From the NCBI RefSeq assembly GCF_026651875.1, contig NZ_CP104067.1, positions 3,100,001 through 3,164,000 on the forward strand: 64,000 bases of DNA, written 5' to 3'. A model generated the notes under the pieces. That model did no database searches and had not been told where the DNA came from. It was given only the letters and a program-made list of their open reading frames with translations. Below, in pieces: positions 45,116 to 54,349 of the stretch (position 1 is its first letter; every line of letters starts with the position of its first letter). A program made the translations under genes and the position numbers. This stretch comes from Alicyclobacillus fastidiosus (lineage in GTDB: Bacteria; Bacillota; Bacilli; Alicyclobacillales; Alicyclobacillaceae).

Positions 45116-45439
45116 CAAAATACCGATGACGTACTAGCCAGTTGTAGCAGGTCTCCTTTCGATAAGATGAATCGATTTGTTCGGCGAGAACATCCAACGT
45201 GATAAAGGCGGTTGCATAGCGGGTGATAACACTAACATAATGGGATTGTTTCGTTTATTATTAAATTGCGTCCAAGGGATCGCAATAAAAACCGAATTTC
45301 ATGTTCGTACCTCATATATGAACATTATTATAGGATAGAGTTATACAATATTACCTGTGGTTTATGCGACGAATAACCCCAAAACGCAGTGTATTCACAC
45401 GTATACTCTCCCAAGAATCCTGAACCTTACTCGTCTCTA
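45116..45439. other. Promoter region of the fucose transporter operon
   Basis: No gene. Contains an inverted repeat, ATGTTC (45301-45306) and GAACAT (45320-45325), with an AT-rich 13-nt centre. GTACGAACA is shared in orientation with 35180-35188 upstream of the other ABC operon. Confidence 0.35.
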
Positions 45440-46192
45440 TCACCAAGGTAGTGACCTACTGTCAGCCGTCGGACACCAGAACTTTTCGATGTACTCAATA
45501 ACAAGCTGAGTGCCCTGATCATGACTAACGTAGGGCGGTTTAGCCGGGTTATACATGGCATCAGTCAAATCTCTAATTAATGTCGTGTGTATCTGCCAGG
45601 ATGTTAGTTTTTTAATGCCGAACGGACGATTTAATATACACATGTTCGTATGAACTCCTAAGACCAATACATTTTTAATACTATGGTGTGTTATGAAACT
45701 ATAAATTTCTTTTTCGTCGTCCGATATCACATCACGGCCTTGATCTATTTCAATTGACGGATGTTGACTCGCCCACACCCTTATCACAGTTTGTTCTCCT
45801 GTATCAGAGCCACCGTCTGAATCGTCGATAGGCAATGGAATATCGACTTCGGATAGCACGCTCGGTGTCGATACCATTGGCACATCTTTTATCCTTGTCC
45901 GAGCTGGCGATCCTTCGTAAAATACCATCGTGTCAGACGGGGAGTGAATGATGTGCACGTGTTTACTTCTGGCTCTCCTTATAAAATCATTAACACGGGG
46001 CGCCATCTTAGTTACACGTTCTGTGGCTCCTTTAGACCAATGGTTATCCCACATATCACATACAATAATGGCTGTTTGCGCAGCTACAAATGGAACCTTT
46101 GTATAGACCGGAATCCATTCGTTTTGGCCCCTCTTGTTTTGACCAAGCTTTTGACTTTTGACGAGTAATTGAAACCGCCCATTTGTATCCAT
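45440..46192 (-). CDS. Isochorismatase-family cysteine hydrolase
   Basis: 250 residues from ATG 46192, with GGAGGTGTCGT upstream. Catalytic Asp in AIIVCDMWDNHW and nucleophile Cys in VLGVHTNMCIL (the G-V-x-T-x-x-C motif). Members hydrolyse amides or vinyl ethers (nicotinamidase, isochorismatase). Location between the YesL-like gene and the importer is unexplained; the substrate is unknown. Confidence 0.85.
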   Translation of the reverse strand: MDTNGRFQLLVKSQKLGQNKRGQNEWIPVYTKVPFVAAQTAIIVCDMWDNHWSKGATERVTKMAPRVNDFIRRARSKHVHIIHSPSDTMVFYEGSPARTRIKDVPMVSTPSVLSEVDIPLPIDDSDGGSDTGEQTVIRVWASQHPSIEIDQGRDVISDDEKEIYSFITHHSIKNVLVLGVHTNMCILNRPFGIKKLTSWQIHTTLIRDLTDAMYNPAKPPYVSHDQGTQLVIEYIEKFWCPTADSRSLPW

Positions 46193-46252
46193 ACGACACC
46201 TCCATTTAGCCGTAATATAGGCGCTTAACAAGCATAGGTAGGAAAATTGGAG

Positions 46253-46867
46253 TCAGCCGTCTTCACGTGCGTCTCTAGCACTCGCAATTTCAAGCACCTC
46301 AAATTTTTTATTTACCAAATAATAGATGGTGGTGGATAAGACACTAAAGAAAAATGTAAAAAATAATATGGGGATAATATAGGCTAGGAAGAGAAAACCA
46401 AGGGTTAAGACGACAATCGAAATGGATAGGAACGGCTTAATCATACTTATTTTCACTGAATTTAGTAAAATATGTTTAATTGTCAAATGCATGTGCACCA
46501 TCAACGGGTATACATTAACAAATATCGCCAAGACGATGAACATGGCTACGGCCCACACGCACATGAGTAAGCCACCCAAAACCAAATGCGTAGCCCGATA
46601 ATCCATCCACAAGAATACAGCAACAATAAGCGTCACTAGTCCAACAATTAAGCTTTGTTTAAAGTTCTTCCGGAATCCCCGCATAAACTCACGTAAAATA
46701 AATGGCTCCTTTTCATACACAATCTTCCGAGCCACAGCAAACAATCCGGCGGTAGCTGCAGGGATAGTGACCACGGGTATACAAAATGCTAAAAATAGCA
46801 CATTCAAGGTTAGGTATTTGTAGATAAGCGTTCCTAGCCGATATAAAGGTCCTGTAGCAGAAAACAC
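46253..46867 (-). CDS. YesL-family (DUF624) membrane protein
   Basis: 204 residues with about five membrane segments. The start FSATGPLYRLGTLIYKYLTLNVLFLAFCIPVVTIPAATAGLFAVARK is the DUF624 signature. Its function is unknown; yesL-like genes accompany Lpl-type importers and polysaccharide-utilisation loci in Bacillota. ATG 46867. Confidence 0.85.
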   Translation of the reverse strand: MFSATGPLYRLGTLIYKYLTLNVLFLAFCIPVVTIPAATAGLFAVARKIVYEKEPFILREFMRGFRKNFKQSLIVGLVTLIVAVFLWMDYRATHLVLGGLLMCVWAVAMFIVLAIFVNVYPLMVHMHLTIKHILLNSVKISMIKPFLSISIVVLTLGFLFLAYIIPILFFTFFFSVLSTTIYYLVNKKFEVLEIASARDAREDG

Positions 46868-47103
46868 GTGTAATCATCCCCCTTTATTAGAAGATGGGAG
46901 AACCCAAGCGTGCACGGATACCATAGCGCTCAGAATGTTCATGGTTTAAACACCGATTAAATCAACTACGCTTATCCTAAAACGATCATGGGGTTTGCAG
47001 GGGTACAAGTTTGTAACACACATTGAAAACTCATATTGTTTCGGAGCCCCCCTCTAAGAGCAGCAATCTATAGATAGCGATTATATTCATTGAATTTTGT
47101 TAA

Positions 47104-48561
47104 TTAATTTGACGCACGGTAGACAATTTTGAATACAATCGGTTGCTCGCTTTTTACGGTGGTTTCAATTCTGAGAGCGTGATCGCTACAGCTCCATGAT
47201 ACTGGTGACTCACCTCCTAGAATCGCTACATCGAGGATTTCAGCCAACGCATCCTGGGACCTATTACCTAATGTGGTCACATTGACGATTCCGTTTTCTG
47301 GGCATTTTAAGACCGTTGCATACAAAATACCATCTTTGCAGGTGAACCGGATGTCTTCGCTAGTGAATGGAGATCGATGTGTATCTGTAAATGCACCTTC
47401 ATACACCTTAGTCGGCCCTTCACCAAAGATTTGATAGGGATGCGTTCCGAAAATCGCTTCGCCATTCACGTTTAACCACTTTCCAATAGAACGAAGAATA
47501 TCCTGCTCTTGTTCAGGAATAGTACCGTCAGATTTTGGTCCTACATTTAGCAACAAGGCGCCATTCTTACTAACAATGTCAACCAAATCGCAAATGATGT
47601 CGTTTGCCGTCTTATAATCGTGTCCGTTGATGTATCCCCAAGAATTCTTCGATACTGATGTGTCTGTTTGCCAAAACAGACTCCGTATTCCAGTTAACTG
47701 GCCACGTTCTACGTCAAATACGGCTGTTCCTACTGGAAAAGTATCCAATTTGTAGTTGATTGCGACTCCCTTTCCCCAACCTTTCGCCTTGTTATAGTAA
47801 TAAGCTGCAAACTTCTTCAGGTACGGTTTAAACGCCAAATTCATGATCCACCAGTCAAACCAGAAGATTTGCGGCTGGTATTTATCGACTAGCTCACAAT
47901 TTCGTGCCAACCAATCTTCTAGAAATTCCTCGTCTGGCATGCTAGCCAAATGATCTTGATGATACGTCGGTCCCTTCTGCGCCGGGCCATAGAAATCTAT
48001 GTATGCCGGGTCTCGAACGTCCGAATCAAACCGCATTCCACCGTCGAAGAACCACCAATGCTCCGCCCGGTGACTCGATACGCCAAAAGCGATATCCTCT
48101 GCTCGTACAGCCTCCGCCAGTTCACCAATAAGATCACGTTTTGGCCCCATCCTGAAGGCATTCCATTCGGATATGTCACTGTCATACATTTGGAATCCAT
48201 CATGATGTTCTGCGACAGGGACGACAAAACGCGCACCTGACTCCTTAAACAACCGCGCCCATTCCCCAGGGTCGTAGTTTTCAGCAGTGAACATGGGTAT
48301 AAAGTCCTTATAACCAAAATCTTTTTGAGAACCATACGTTTTTACATGATGTTCATAGACTGAAGAGCCTTCCTGGTACATTAAGCGCGGATACCATTCG
48401 TTTTCGAATGCAGGCACTGAATATAATCCCCAATGTATGAATATAGCGAATTTTGAGTCCATATACCATTTCGGAATTTGGTAATTCTCCAATGAGTCCC
48501 ACGAATCTTCAAACGGGCCGGATGTAGTAGTGTCGGCGTCCATGTTTGACGTTTTAGGCAT
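47104..48561 (-). CDS. Alpha-L-fucosidase, GH29
   Basis: 485 residues. The GH29 start WYMDSKFAIFIHWGLYSVPAFENEWYPRLMY, VVPVAEHHDGFQMYDS, the nucleophile aspartate in QIFWFDWW and GALLLNVGPKSDGTIP are all present. Retaining double-displacement mechanism. No signal peptide: the enzyme is cytoplasmic. ATG 48561 behind AGGAGGATAATGC. Downstream of the second fucosidase. Some family members hydrolyse other substrates, but the core motifs are complete. Confidence 0.93.
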   Translation of the reverse strand: MPKTSNMDADTTTSGPFEDSWDSLENYQIPKWYMDSKFAIFIHWGLYSVPAFENEWYPRLMYQEGSSVYEHHVKTYGSQKDFGYKDFIPMFTAENYDPGEWARLFKESGARFVVPVAEHHDGFQMYDSDISEWNAFRMGPKRDLIGELAEAVRAEDIAFGVSSHRAEHWWFFDGGMRFDSDVRDPAYIDFYGPAQKGPTYHQDHLASMPDEEFLEDWLARNCELVDKYQPQIFWFDWWIMNLAFKPYLKKFAAYYYNKAKGWGKGVAINYKLDTFPVGTAVFDVERGQLTGIRSLFWQTDTSVSKNSWGYINGHDYKTANDIICDLVDIVSKNGALLLNVGPKSDGTIPEQEQDILRSIGKWLNVNGEAIFGTHPYQIFGEGPTKVYEGAFTDTHRSPFTSEDIRFTCKDGILYATVLKCPENGIVNVTTLGNRSQDALAEILDVAILGGESPVSWSCSDHALRIETTVKSEQPIVFKIVYRASN

Positions 48562-48620
48562 GCATTATCCTCCTATAATCTTCAAATTCAAATCACACAC
48601 CTAATTTGGAAGAACTTGTG

Positions 48621-49919
48621 TTATCGTTCCTCTTTTAAAAAGAGTTCAATGACCGGAACGACGACATTGGGTTTCTGGACTGGAATCTCTAAAACTGTTA
48701 CTCCTTCCATGCCAGGAGGTGTAACGTGAGAATGCGGGCCTTCCCCATTTAAATCAAGGATATTGACCTCTGATGCATCGTGTAAAAATTGCGCATACTC
48801 TACCTTCCCGCCTAGCTCTTTTAGGTAGATGTGCTTGAATGGCCAGGAGAAAATGTGCAAGTACAATCGATCCCCATTCCTTGTATAGCGACAATCGCAC
48901 GGTGCTGGTAGGTCAGTATAACCAGCTCCATAAATAGAACGCGAATGCAAATGCATCCACTCCCCAATTCCTTCGAGCGCGTTTAGCGAACGCTGGTCAA
49001 ACTCCCCACGTGCATTGGGTCCTACATTGAGAAGCAGATTTCCTCCCTTTGAGACAGTGTCCACAAGCATCTTGACTAATAAGTCAACCGATTTCCAATC
49101 AAGATTGTCTCGATCATACCCCCAGCTTCCGTTCAACGTCTGGCAGGCTTCCCAAATCACAGGTTGACCATTGCGCTTTACAACTTCTTGCGGCTGAAAC
49201 TGCTCAGGTGTGACGATACCCCGTCCGAGATCCATCCGATCATTTAGGACAATGTCTGGTTGAAGTTCGAAAATCATGTCTTCAATCTCTTGCGAGTTCC
49301 AGTCATCTTTTCCCTTACCACGTGACCATCCCCAGTCCCTATCTTGATAGGAAAAATCAAACCACAGATAGTCGATTTTCCCGTAGTCGGTCAACAATTC
49401 TCTAACCTGTTCCTTAAGATATTGTGCATACTTTGAAATGTCGCGATTTTGCGCTGCCGCTTTGAAGGATTCGTCCTCACGCTGCGGATGCAGTCCATCG
49501 ATTGGGAATTCCGGATGATGCCAATCGATCAATGAATGATAAAAACCCACCTTCAACCCTTCGTTGCGAAATGCTTCTACCATTGGACCGATCAGGTCTC
49601 TCCCGTAAGGTGTATTCGTCACTTTGTAATCGCTTACTTTTGAATCCCAAAGTGCAAATCCCTCATGGTGTTTCGTTGTAATCACAAAGTATTTCATGCC
49701 AGCATTTTTAGCAGCACGGGCCCATTTTTGGGGGTCAAACAGATCAGGGTTGAAGTGAGTGAAATACTTTCGGTACTCATCTGGATGAATTTTCTCACGA
49801 TTCATCACCCATTCGTGACGTGCGGCAAGCGAGTAGAGCCCCCAGTGTATAAACAACCCGAACCTATCGTAAACAAACCATTCTGGATCACCGTAATTCA
49901 CTGGCCATTGAAATTCCAT
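48621..49919 (-). CDS. Alpha-L-fucosidase, GH29 (second copy)
   Basis: 432 residues from ATG 49919 with GGGGAACG upstream. Motifs: DRFGLFIHWGLYSLAARHEWV, FVITTKHHEGFALWDS, the nucleophile Asp in DYLWFDFSYQ, and GGNLLLNVGPNARGEFD. Shorter than its neighbour, lacking most of a C-terminal beta domain. Cytoplasmic. First gene of the fucosidase operon, divergent from the AraC activator at 50242; the pair probably differ in linkage or sugar. Confidence 0.93.
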   Translation of the reverse strand: MEFQWPVNYGDPEWFVYDRFGLFIHWGLYSLAARHEWVMNREKIHPDEYRKYFTHFNPDLFDPQKWARAAKNAGMKYFVITTKHHEGFALWDSKVSDYKVTNTPYGRDLIGPMVEAFRNEGLKVGFYHSLIDWHHPEFPIDGLHPQREDESFKAAAQNRDISKYAQYLKEQVRELLTDYGKIDYLWFDFSYQDRDWGWSRGKGKDDWNSQEIEDMIFELQPDIVLNDRMDLGRGIVTPEQFQPQEVVKRNGQPVIWEACQTLNGSWGYDRDNLDWKSVDLLVKMLVDTVSKGGNLLLNVGPNARGEFDQRSLNALEGIGEWMHLHSRSIYGAGYTDLPAPCDCRYTRNGDRLYLHIFSWPFKHIYLKELGGKVEYAQFLHDASEVNILDLNGEGPHSHVTPPGMEGVTVLEIPVQKPNVVVPVIELFLKEER

Positions 49920-50241
49920 GTCACGTTCCCCTTTCAAATGTTACCGCTATCATAACTTCAATTATCAGAATATTCAACACCGAGTTTCATCGAATAAAAT
50001 TAAGCCAACGTAATAAATTAACCGGGTACGCAATATTTTGATATCCTTAGTTCGATGTATTCACCGTATTAAACTAGTACGACTCGCCGACCTGACAAAA
50101 ACGTGGATTATCCATTATATGGTATATTCTTTATCTACCCTAAACTTGTGGGTAACGCTTAGCCCTTAAGCCAGGAGTGGTCATCCAAGATTCCGATTGT
50201 GTTGGCCCTCATGAGGTTGAAAGAAGCTACGGGAGCGATGA
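49920..50241. other. Divergent promoter region between fucosidases and AraC activator
   Basis: About 320 bp, AT-rich, with no gene. CCATTATATGG occurs at 50112-50122, and the same 11-mer is at 60592-60602 upstream of the ribose-type binding protein. AraC operator site plausible. Confidence 0.35.
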
Positions 50242-51147
50242 ATGGGAATGAATCCGAATGAAACCACCTTAGCAAAACAGTACATCACCAACGTACAGCT
50301 AGATTTGTCCGTAGCAGCCTATACAAAAGTACCCACTACTTGGCGCAGTCACAATTACACTCCCGACTTTAACAAGCTCTATTTTATCATGGAGGGTGAA
50401 GGGTATCTCGAAGTAGGAGGTCAAAGATTCTCTCCGTGCCCTGGGGACCTGTACTTGCTTCCTACAGGAACCGTTCAATCGTATGGAACTGTCAACCAAA
50501 ACACGTTCGGTAAATATTGGTGCCATTTTCGAGCAAAAATTGGTCACGTAGATCTATTCCAATTCCTGAGTACTTCAACCTTTATCCATATTCAGAAACC
50601 TGAGTGGCTAAAACAGAAATTCGAAGACCTAATTTACTGGCACCATCAAGAGTCGCTGACCTCACAAATGCATCTCCATTCCACTTTTCTGGAGATTATC
50701 GCTTTCTTTATGGAACAATGTGAAACAGTCAAAATCAACAGCAAGACAACTGATTCACTTAAAAGGATTAATAACGTTCTGTTATATATTGAAGAACATT
50801 TGTCCGACAAGTTGTCTCTAACCGAACTCGCGCAAGTAGCACATTTCCATCCAAACTATTTGATCCGCATTTTTAAAAACGCAACCGGATTGTCGCCCAT
50901 ACATTACATTAACCGTATGCGAATCGAGAAGGCCCAACAAATGCTGAGATTTACGAACTGGAACATTATGTCGATTTCAGATTCACTAGGTATGGACATC
51001 GCTTACTTCTCTCGTATGTTTAAGGAATACACTGGATTTCCACCCACTGAGTATCGCGAGCTCTTTGTAGAAGATAATAAACCGCCTCTTTCAGTACAGG
51101 CTCGCATTGACGAAGACATTTTTCACACAGGCACCACCAGTCTATAA
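50242..51147 (+). CDS. AraC-family transcriptional regulator (fucoside locus)
   Basis: 301 residues, ATG 50242 behind GGGAG. N-terminal sugar-binding cupin: YFIMEGEGYLEVGGQRFSPCPGDLYLLPTG. C-terminal HTH: SLTELAQVAHFHPNYLIRIFKNATGLSPIHYINRMRI and IMSISDSLGMDIAYFSRMFKEYTGFPPTEYR. Divergent from the fucosidase genes, its likely targets. Confidence 0.93.
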   Translation: MGMNPNETTLAKQYITNVQLDLSVAAYTKVPTTWRSHNYTPDFNKLYFIMEGEGYLEVGGQRFSPCPGDLYLLPTGTVQSYGTVNQNTFGKYWCHFRAKIGHVDLFQFLSTSTFIHIQKPEWLKQKFEDLIYWHHQESLTSQMHLHSTFLEIIAFFMEQCETVKINSKTTDSLKRINNVLLYIEEHLSDKLSLTELAQVAHFHPNYLIRIFKNATGLSPIHYINRMRIEKAQQMLRFTNWNIMSISDSLGMDIAYFSRMFKEYTGFPPTEYRELFVEDNKPPLSVQARIDEDIFHTGTTSL

Positions 51148-51291
51148 TCACCCACAACCACTGTGGATTTGCTCCCGATCACCATAGAGTATCAGGCTCC
51201 AAGATCCACTCGAGATGAATTCATCTCCTCTGAAGCCACTTCTGCTAAACGGCATATGTCTATGTGTGTTGAATGCCATCTGCCGATACAG

Positions 51292-51323
51292 CATGTAGGG
51301 CCACAAGATTCGTGGCCTACATG
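51292..51323. repeat. Hairpin between convergent genes
   Basis: CATGTAGGGCCAC (51292-51304) pairs with GTGGCCTACATG (51312-51323) with one bulged G and a 7-nt loop. It lies between the convergent AraC and PhyH-HEAT genes. No U-tract, so at most a partial terminator. Confidence 0.45.
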
Positions 51324-51419
51324 TACGTCTTGCTGGAATGTCATAGATACAACCGATACATTTTTGGATCCCTTTCCAAACCAAGCTAATCCATTAACTG
51401 CATAGGTCGTATAGGAATG

Positions 51420-52832
51420 TTACGGGTAGAACGTGCTGGATGGCGTCGTTGTCGAACACCAACGGGAGTTCATCAATATTTTAATCAGCACATCCTTCGC
51501 CTCGTCTGTGCCAATATATCGTAATGCCTCTAAAGCGTGCCCACGGACATAGCGGTTATCGTCGTCTAAAACTTCCTCAAGATGAGGCACCGCTTCAGCC
51601 CCGGCGCACCCCAGATGGGTTAATGCAAGCCCCGCCATGAACCGTACTTGAACGTCCTCATCTTTCAAACACCGAATTAAGCCGGAAACCACGTCATTCA
51701 CAGGTGTCCCAATCATTCCAAGAGATTCGACAACTTCGCGGCGCACTATTTCCGATGGATGGCCGAGTAGGTCACCCAGCCTCGTCACTGCTTCACTCGC
51801 CAGGTGGCCTAATTCTCCTAAAGCGAACACAGCGTGTGTCACTGTCTCAAGCCGTTTACTTTCCAAGGAGTTCGTTAGTCCTTCAATTGCATCCCTACCA
51901 GCAATAGACAGACCATAAGCTGCGATACGTGACACGCGGACGTCTTCGTGTTGAAGGGCGCTCAGCAACGCATTCACGCCGAGTTGTCCCCTACATGCGA
52001 GCTCATAGGCCGCATTCAGGGCAGTTGGCTCAAACTCGTCATGTAACTGCGCAGCTAGTTCAGTAACAAGCCCAGAATCCTCCGGTAATGTTCGGGATAG
52101 ACTTCCAACCCTTCCAGACAGCCAATTCCAAGTCTCCTTCCAGAGAATATCATGTCTTGCAACCGGTGCATTCAAATTTTTCGGCAGAGCCCACTCGTCA
52201 TCGTGATTATCCCATGTCGGTTGTACCGGATACGATGTCCGCATGAATTCAAATTTCAGCATGTATCTGTGTTGCCCCAACAGATTTGCCGTCGAACGAT
52301 GCCAGATGTCGTAATGAATCAGGGCAAATGTGCCAGCATCCCCACTGGCTAGCACCTCATCTTTCCCTTCATCCTGCCTAAAGGTACGAGTTTCATAATA
52401 TTGCGTACCGGGAAAAATCCCCGTAGGGCCTAACTCTACTGGTGTGTCCTGTGGGAAATACATAATCATCGCCCACCATGGGTGATGATTTCGCATTCTC
52501 TTATATCCCCAATAGCTATCCTTGTGCCATCCTCCTGGACGATTCACCGCATTATAATGGCCATGTCGGTGCGAATGCATCATGTAATTCGGCCCAAGCA
52601 CACTCGTCAATGCTCCATCGATAACAGGATGGTCAAACACTTTTTGTAACTCCCGGATTCTGGGAAGCAGATTATTCCCCGGATTGCCTTCGTTCGTGTA
52701 AACCTCATTCAACTGTTTCGTTAGATGTTTGTGAAACCGATCTGAAAAGTCTGTTTTCAGAATCACATACCCTTGTGTGATGAACTGTCGCATTTGTTCA
52801 TCGGTTAACAACTGCGGCGCGTTTCCTGCCAT
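51420..52832 (-). CDS. PhyH-family Fe(II)/2-oxoglutarate oxygenase fused to HEAT repeats
   Basis: 470 residues from ATG 52832, with GAGGAGGTCC upstream. The N-terminal half is a phytanoyl-CoA-dioxygenase-like domain: iron ligands His-x-Asp in GGWHKDSYWG and a distal His in LIHYDIWHRSTANLLGQHRYM. From about residue 250 the protein is a series of HEAT-like repeats: AAYELACRGQLGVNALLSAL, DVRVSRIAAYGLSIAG, ETVTHAVFALGELG, EIVRREVVESLGMIG, DVQVRFMAGLALTHLG, DNRYVRGHALEALRYIG. HEAT repeats are protein-binding. The fusion is unusual; the substrate is unknown. Confidence 0.85.
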   Translation of the reverse strand: MAGNAPQLLTDEQMRQFITQGYVILKTDFSDRFHKHLTKQLNEVYTNEGNPGNNLLPRIRELQKVFDHPVIDGALTSVLGPNYMMHSHRHGHYNAVNRPGGWHKDSYWGYKRMRNHHPWWAMIMYFPQDTPVELGPTGIFPGTQYYETRTFRQDEGKDEVLASGDAGTFALIHYDIWHRSTANLLGQHRYMLKFEFMRTSYPVQPTWDNHDDEWALPKNLNAPVARHDILWKETWNWLSGRVGSLSRTLPEDSGLVTELAAQLHDEFEPTALNAAYELACRGQLGVNALLSALQHEDVRVSRIAAYGLSIAGRDAIEGLTNSLESKRLETVTHAVFALGELGHLASEAVTRLGDLLGHPSEIVRREVVESLGMIGTPVNDVVSGLIRCLKDEDVQVRFMAGLALTHLGCAGAEAVPHLEEVLDDDNRYVRGHALEALRYIGTDEAKDVLIKILMNSRWCSTTTPSSTFYP

Positions 52833-53111
52833 CGCATGGACCTCCTCTGTTAACTTTGATTCATTATAATAAGGCAAAAGAGAAACCAGCATCGACAATG
52901 TTAAGTCATCTTTGTAGAATACTAACCCCGGGTCCCCGTTCCCTCACCCACTACAGCCTGAATTTCTTCAAGGTTGACTCGAGAACTTGAAACAGAACTC
53001 AAGGGTCTATCAAGAATTTGATGATAGACATAAGAGGCTGCCAGAGTTTGTCCCTCTAGCTGTTAACAACGCCCTTTCAATTTTGAATAATTATAAAAAT
53101 AATAGACAAGG
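52833..53111. other. Promoter region and decayed DNA
   Basis: No gene. A frame around 53040-53110 (LPEFVPLAVNNALSILNNYKN) may continue into the redoxin-like fragment by a frameshift. Confidence 0.3.
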
Positions 53112-53234
53112 ATGATTCAACAGGAATATCCAAACCTGATCGTCATTAATCCTAATGGACGAGTCAAAGGCATCTATATTGGACCAACCTCGTTTAATAA
53201 GCTGAGCACCATCATCCAATCTCTGTTGCCGTGA
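53112..53234 (+). pseudogene. Redoxin-like C-terminal fragment
   Basis: A 40-codon open frame, MIQQEYPNLIVINPNGRVKGIY, then IGPTSFNKLSTIIQSLLP. This resembles the last beta strands and helix of thioredoxin-like (redoxin/SCO) proteins (PNLIVINPNGRV-G-Y-GP). An in-frame stop precedes it, and no catalytic CxxC is present. Likely a remnant. Assignment is weak. Confidence 0.35.
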
Positions 53235-53347
53235 AAGGATGCACGAGGTTGTAGGGCGGCTGGCTATCGCCGCCCCTTCCTAAGCCTGATGATTGTGTTC
53301 GCCGACAGGTCGTCTAGTCTACGCGAAGTTGTTTGACCTAAGAAACT

Positions 53348-54193
53348 TCAGTTACGTTCGGGTTTATTCGCCAACCAATCTTCCAAGGTTGCAACTCGGT
53401 TGGGATAGCGATAACTCCTCGCTAAGAAGCCCACGCCATGCTGAGGCATCCGATCCTGATCAATCGGTTGGTAACGTAAGTCCACACTCCAACGGACACC
53501 ATTTGAGTTGTTCGGAGTTGACATGTGTAAGCAACGGTCGTTGAATAAAATTGCCGTCCCGGCCTTTACGGGGAGAGCGACAGTTGGATTTTTGCCAAGT
53601 TGACTCTCCTTAAGAGCCGTGTATCCTGTTCCTGTATACGTTTCATTGTGCCATTCCAACAGTTTTTCGCAGTGAGTTTTTGGTTTGATATGCAGACATC
53701 CGTTTTCCTCCGTTGCATCCACCATGGAAATCCATACGGTGATCACCGGGTTGGAATTTGCATCAGGCCAATAGGACTTATCTTGATGCCAAGGAACAGC
53801 TCCGGCTGCAACTTTAGGAACTTTCGGACGAACATTGTAAACGGGATTGGAAAAAATCTCCCCGCCAATCAAGGATTCAACTGCGTCTAAAATTTTGGTA
53901 TTGCTCATCAAGGTGAAGTACCCCGGTAGTCTATCTCTCCAGCTTCGGCCGTATTTTAAGAACTCTTGCTCTGACAAACCTTCGAATAACTCTGCAAGTC
54001 GGTACTCAAAAGGACGATGCTCTAATTTGTCTTGAACAAGGCCTGCCTCAAAGAGTTCATCCGCAATCTGGGAAACTTTCTGTTTCATTGCATCAATCGG
54101 TGCTTGCATCTCTTCATTCGTCAACAAATTTGGAAGTACCAAATACCCTTGTTGATGATAAAACTCCACCTGCGCTTCCTCGAGTCGTGCCAT
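53348..54193 (-). CDS. PhyH-family Fe(II)/2-oxoglutarate oxygenase
   Basis: 281 residues. Iron ligands: His-x-Asp in VPWHQDKSYWPD and the distal His in LFNDRCLHMSTPNN; the 2-oxoglutarate-binding Arg is in GVRWSVDLRY. No HEAT extension, unlike the paralogue at 51420. ATG 54193 behind a GGAGG-like site. Hydroxylates an unknown substrate. Divergent from the AraC regulator at 54350. Confidence 0.88.
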   Translation of the reverse strand: MARLEEAQVEFYHQQGYLVLPNLLTNEEMQAPIDAMKQKVSQIADELFEAGLVQDKLEHRPFEYRLAELFEGLSEQEFLKYGRSWRDRLPGYFTLMSNTKILDAVESLIGGEIFSNPVYNVRPKVPKVAAGAVPWHQDKSYWPDANSNPVITVWISMVDATEENGCLHIKPKTHCEKLLEWHNETYTGTGYTALKESQLGKNPTVALPVKAGTAILFNDRCLHMSTPNNSNGVRWSVDLRYQPIDQDRMPQHGVGFLARSYRYPNRVATLEDWLANKPERN

Positions 54194-54349
54194 TATTCAT
54201 CCCTCCCGTGAAACAGATTCTACAGGTGAAACTTCAGACTGTATTGATTGAAAAATCCGATATTTATGATTTATTCCGGTTTTCTTGAGTTTGTGATGTG
54301 GTACGATGAAGGAGGTCTGAATGTCACACTTTTTAGAGGGACAATAACA

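Noticed and set aside
51163-51405. 80-codon frame with several cysteines, possible zinc ribbon
   Set aside because: No ribosome site, overlaps a hairpin and an equally open frame on the other strand; likely chance.
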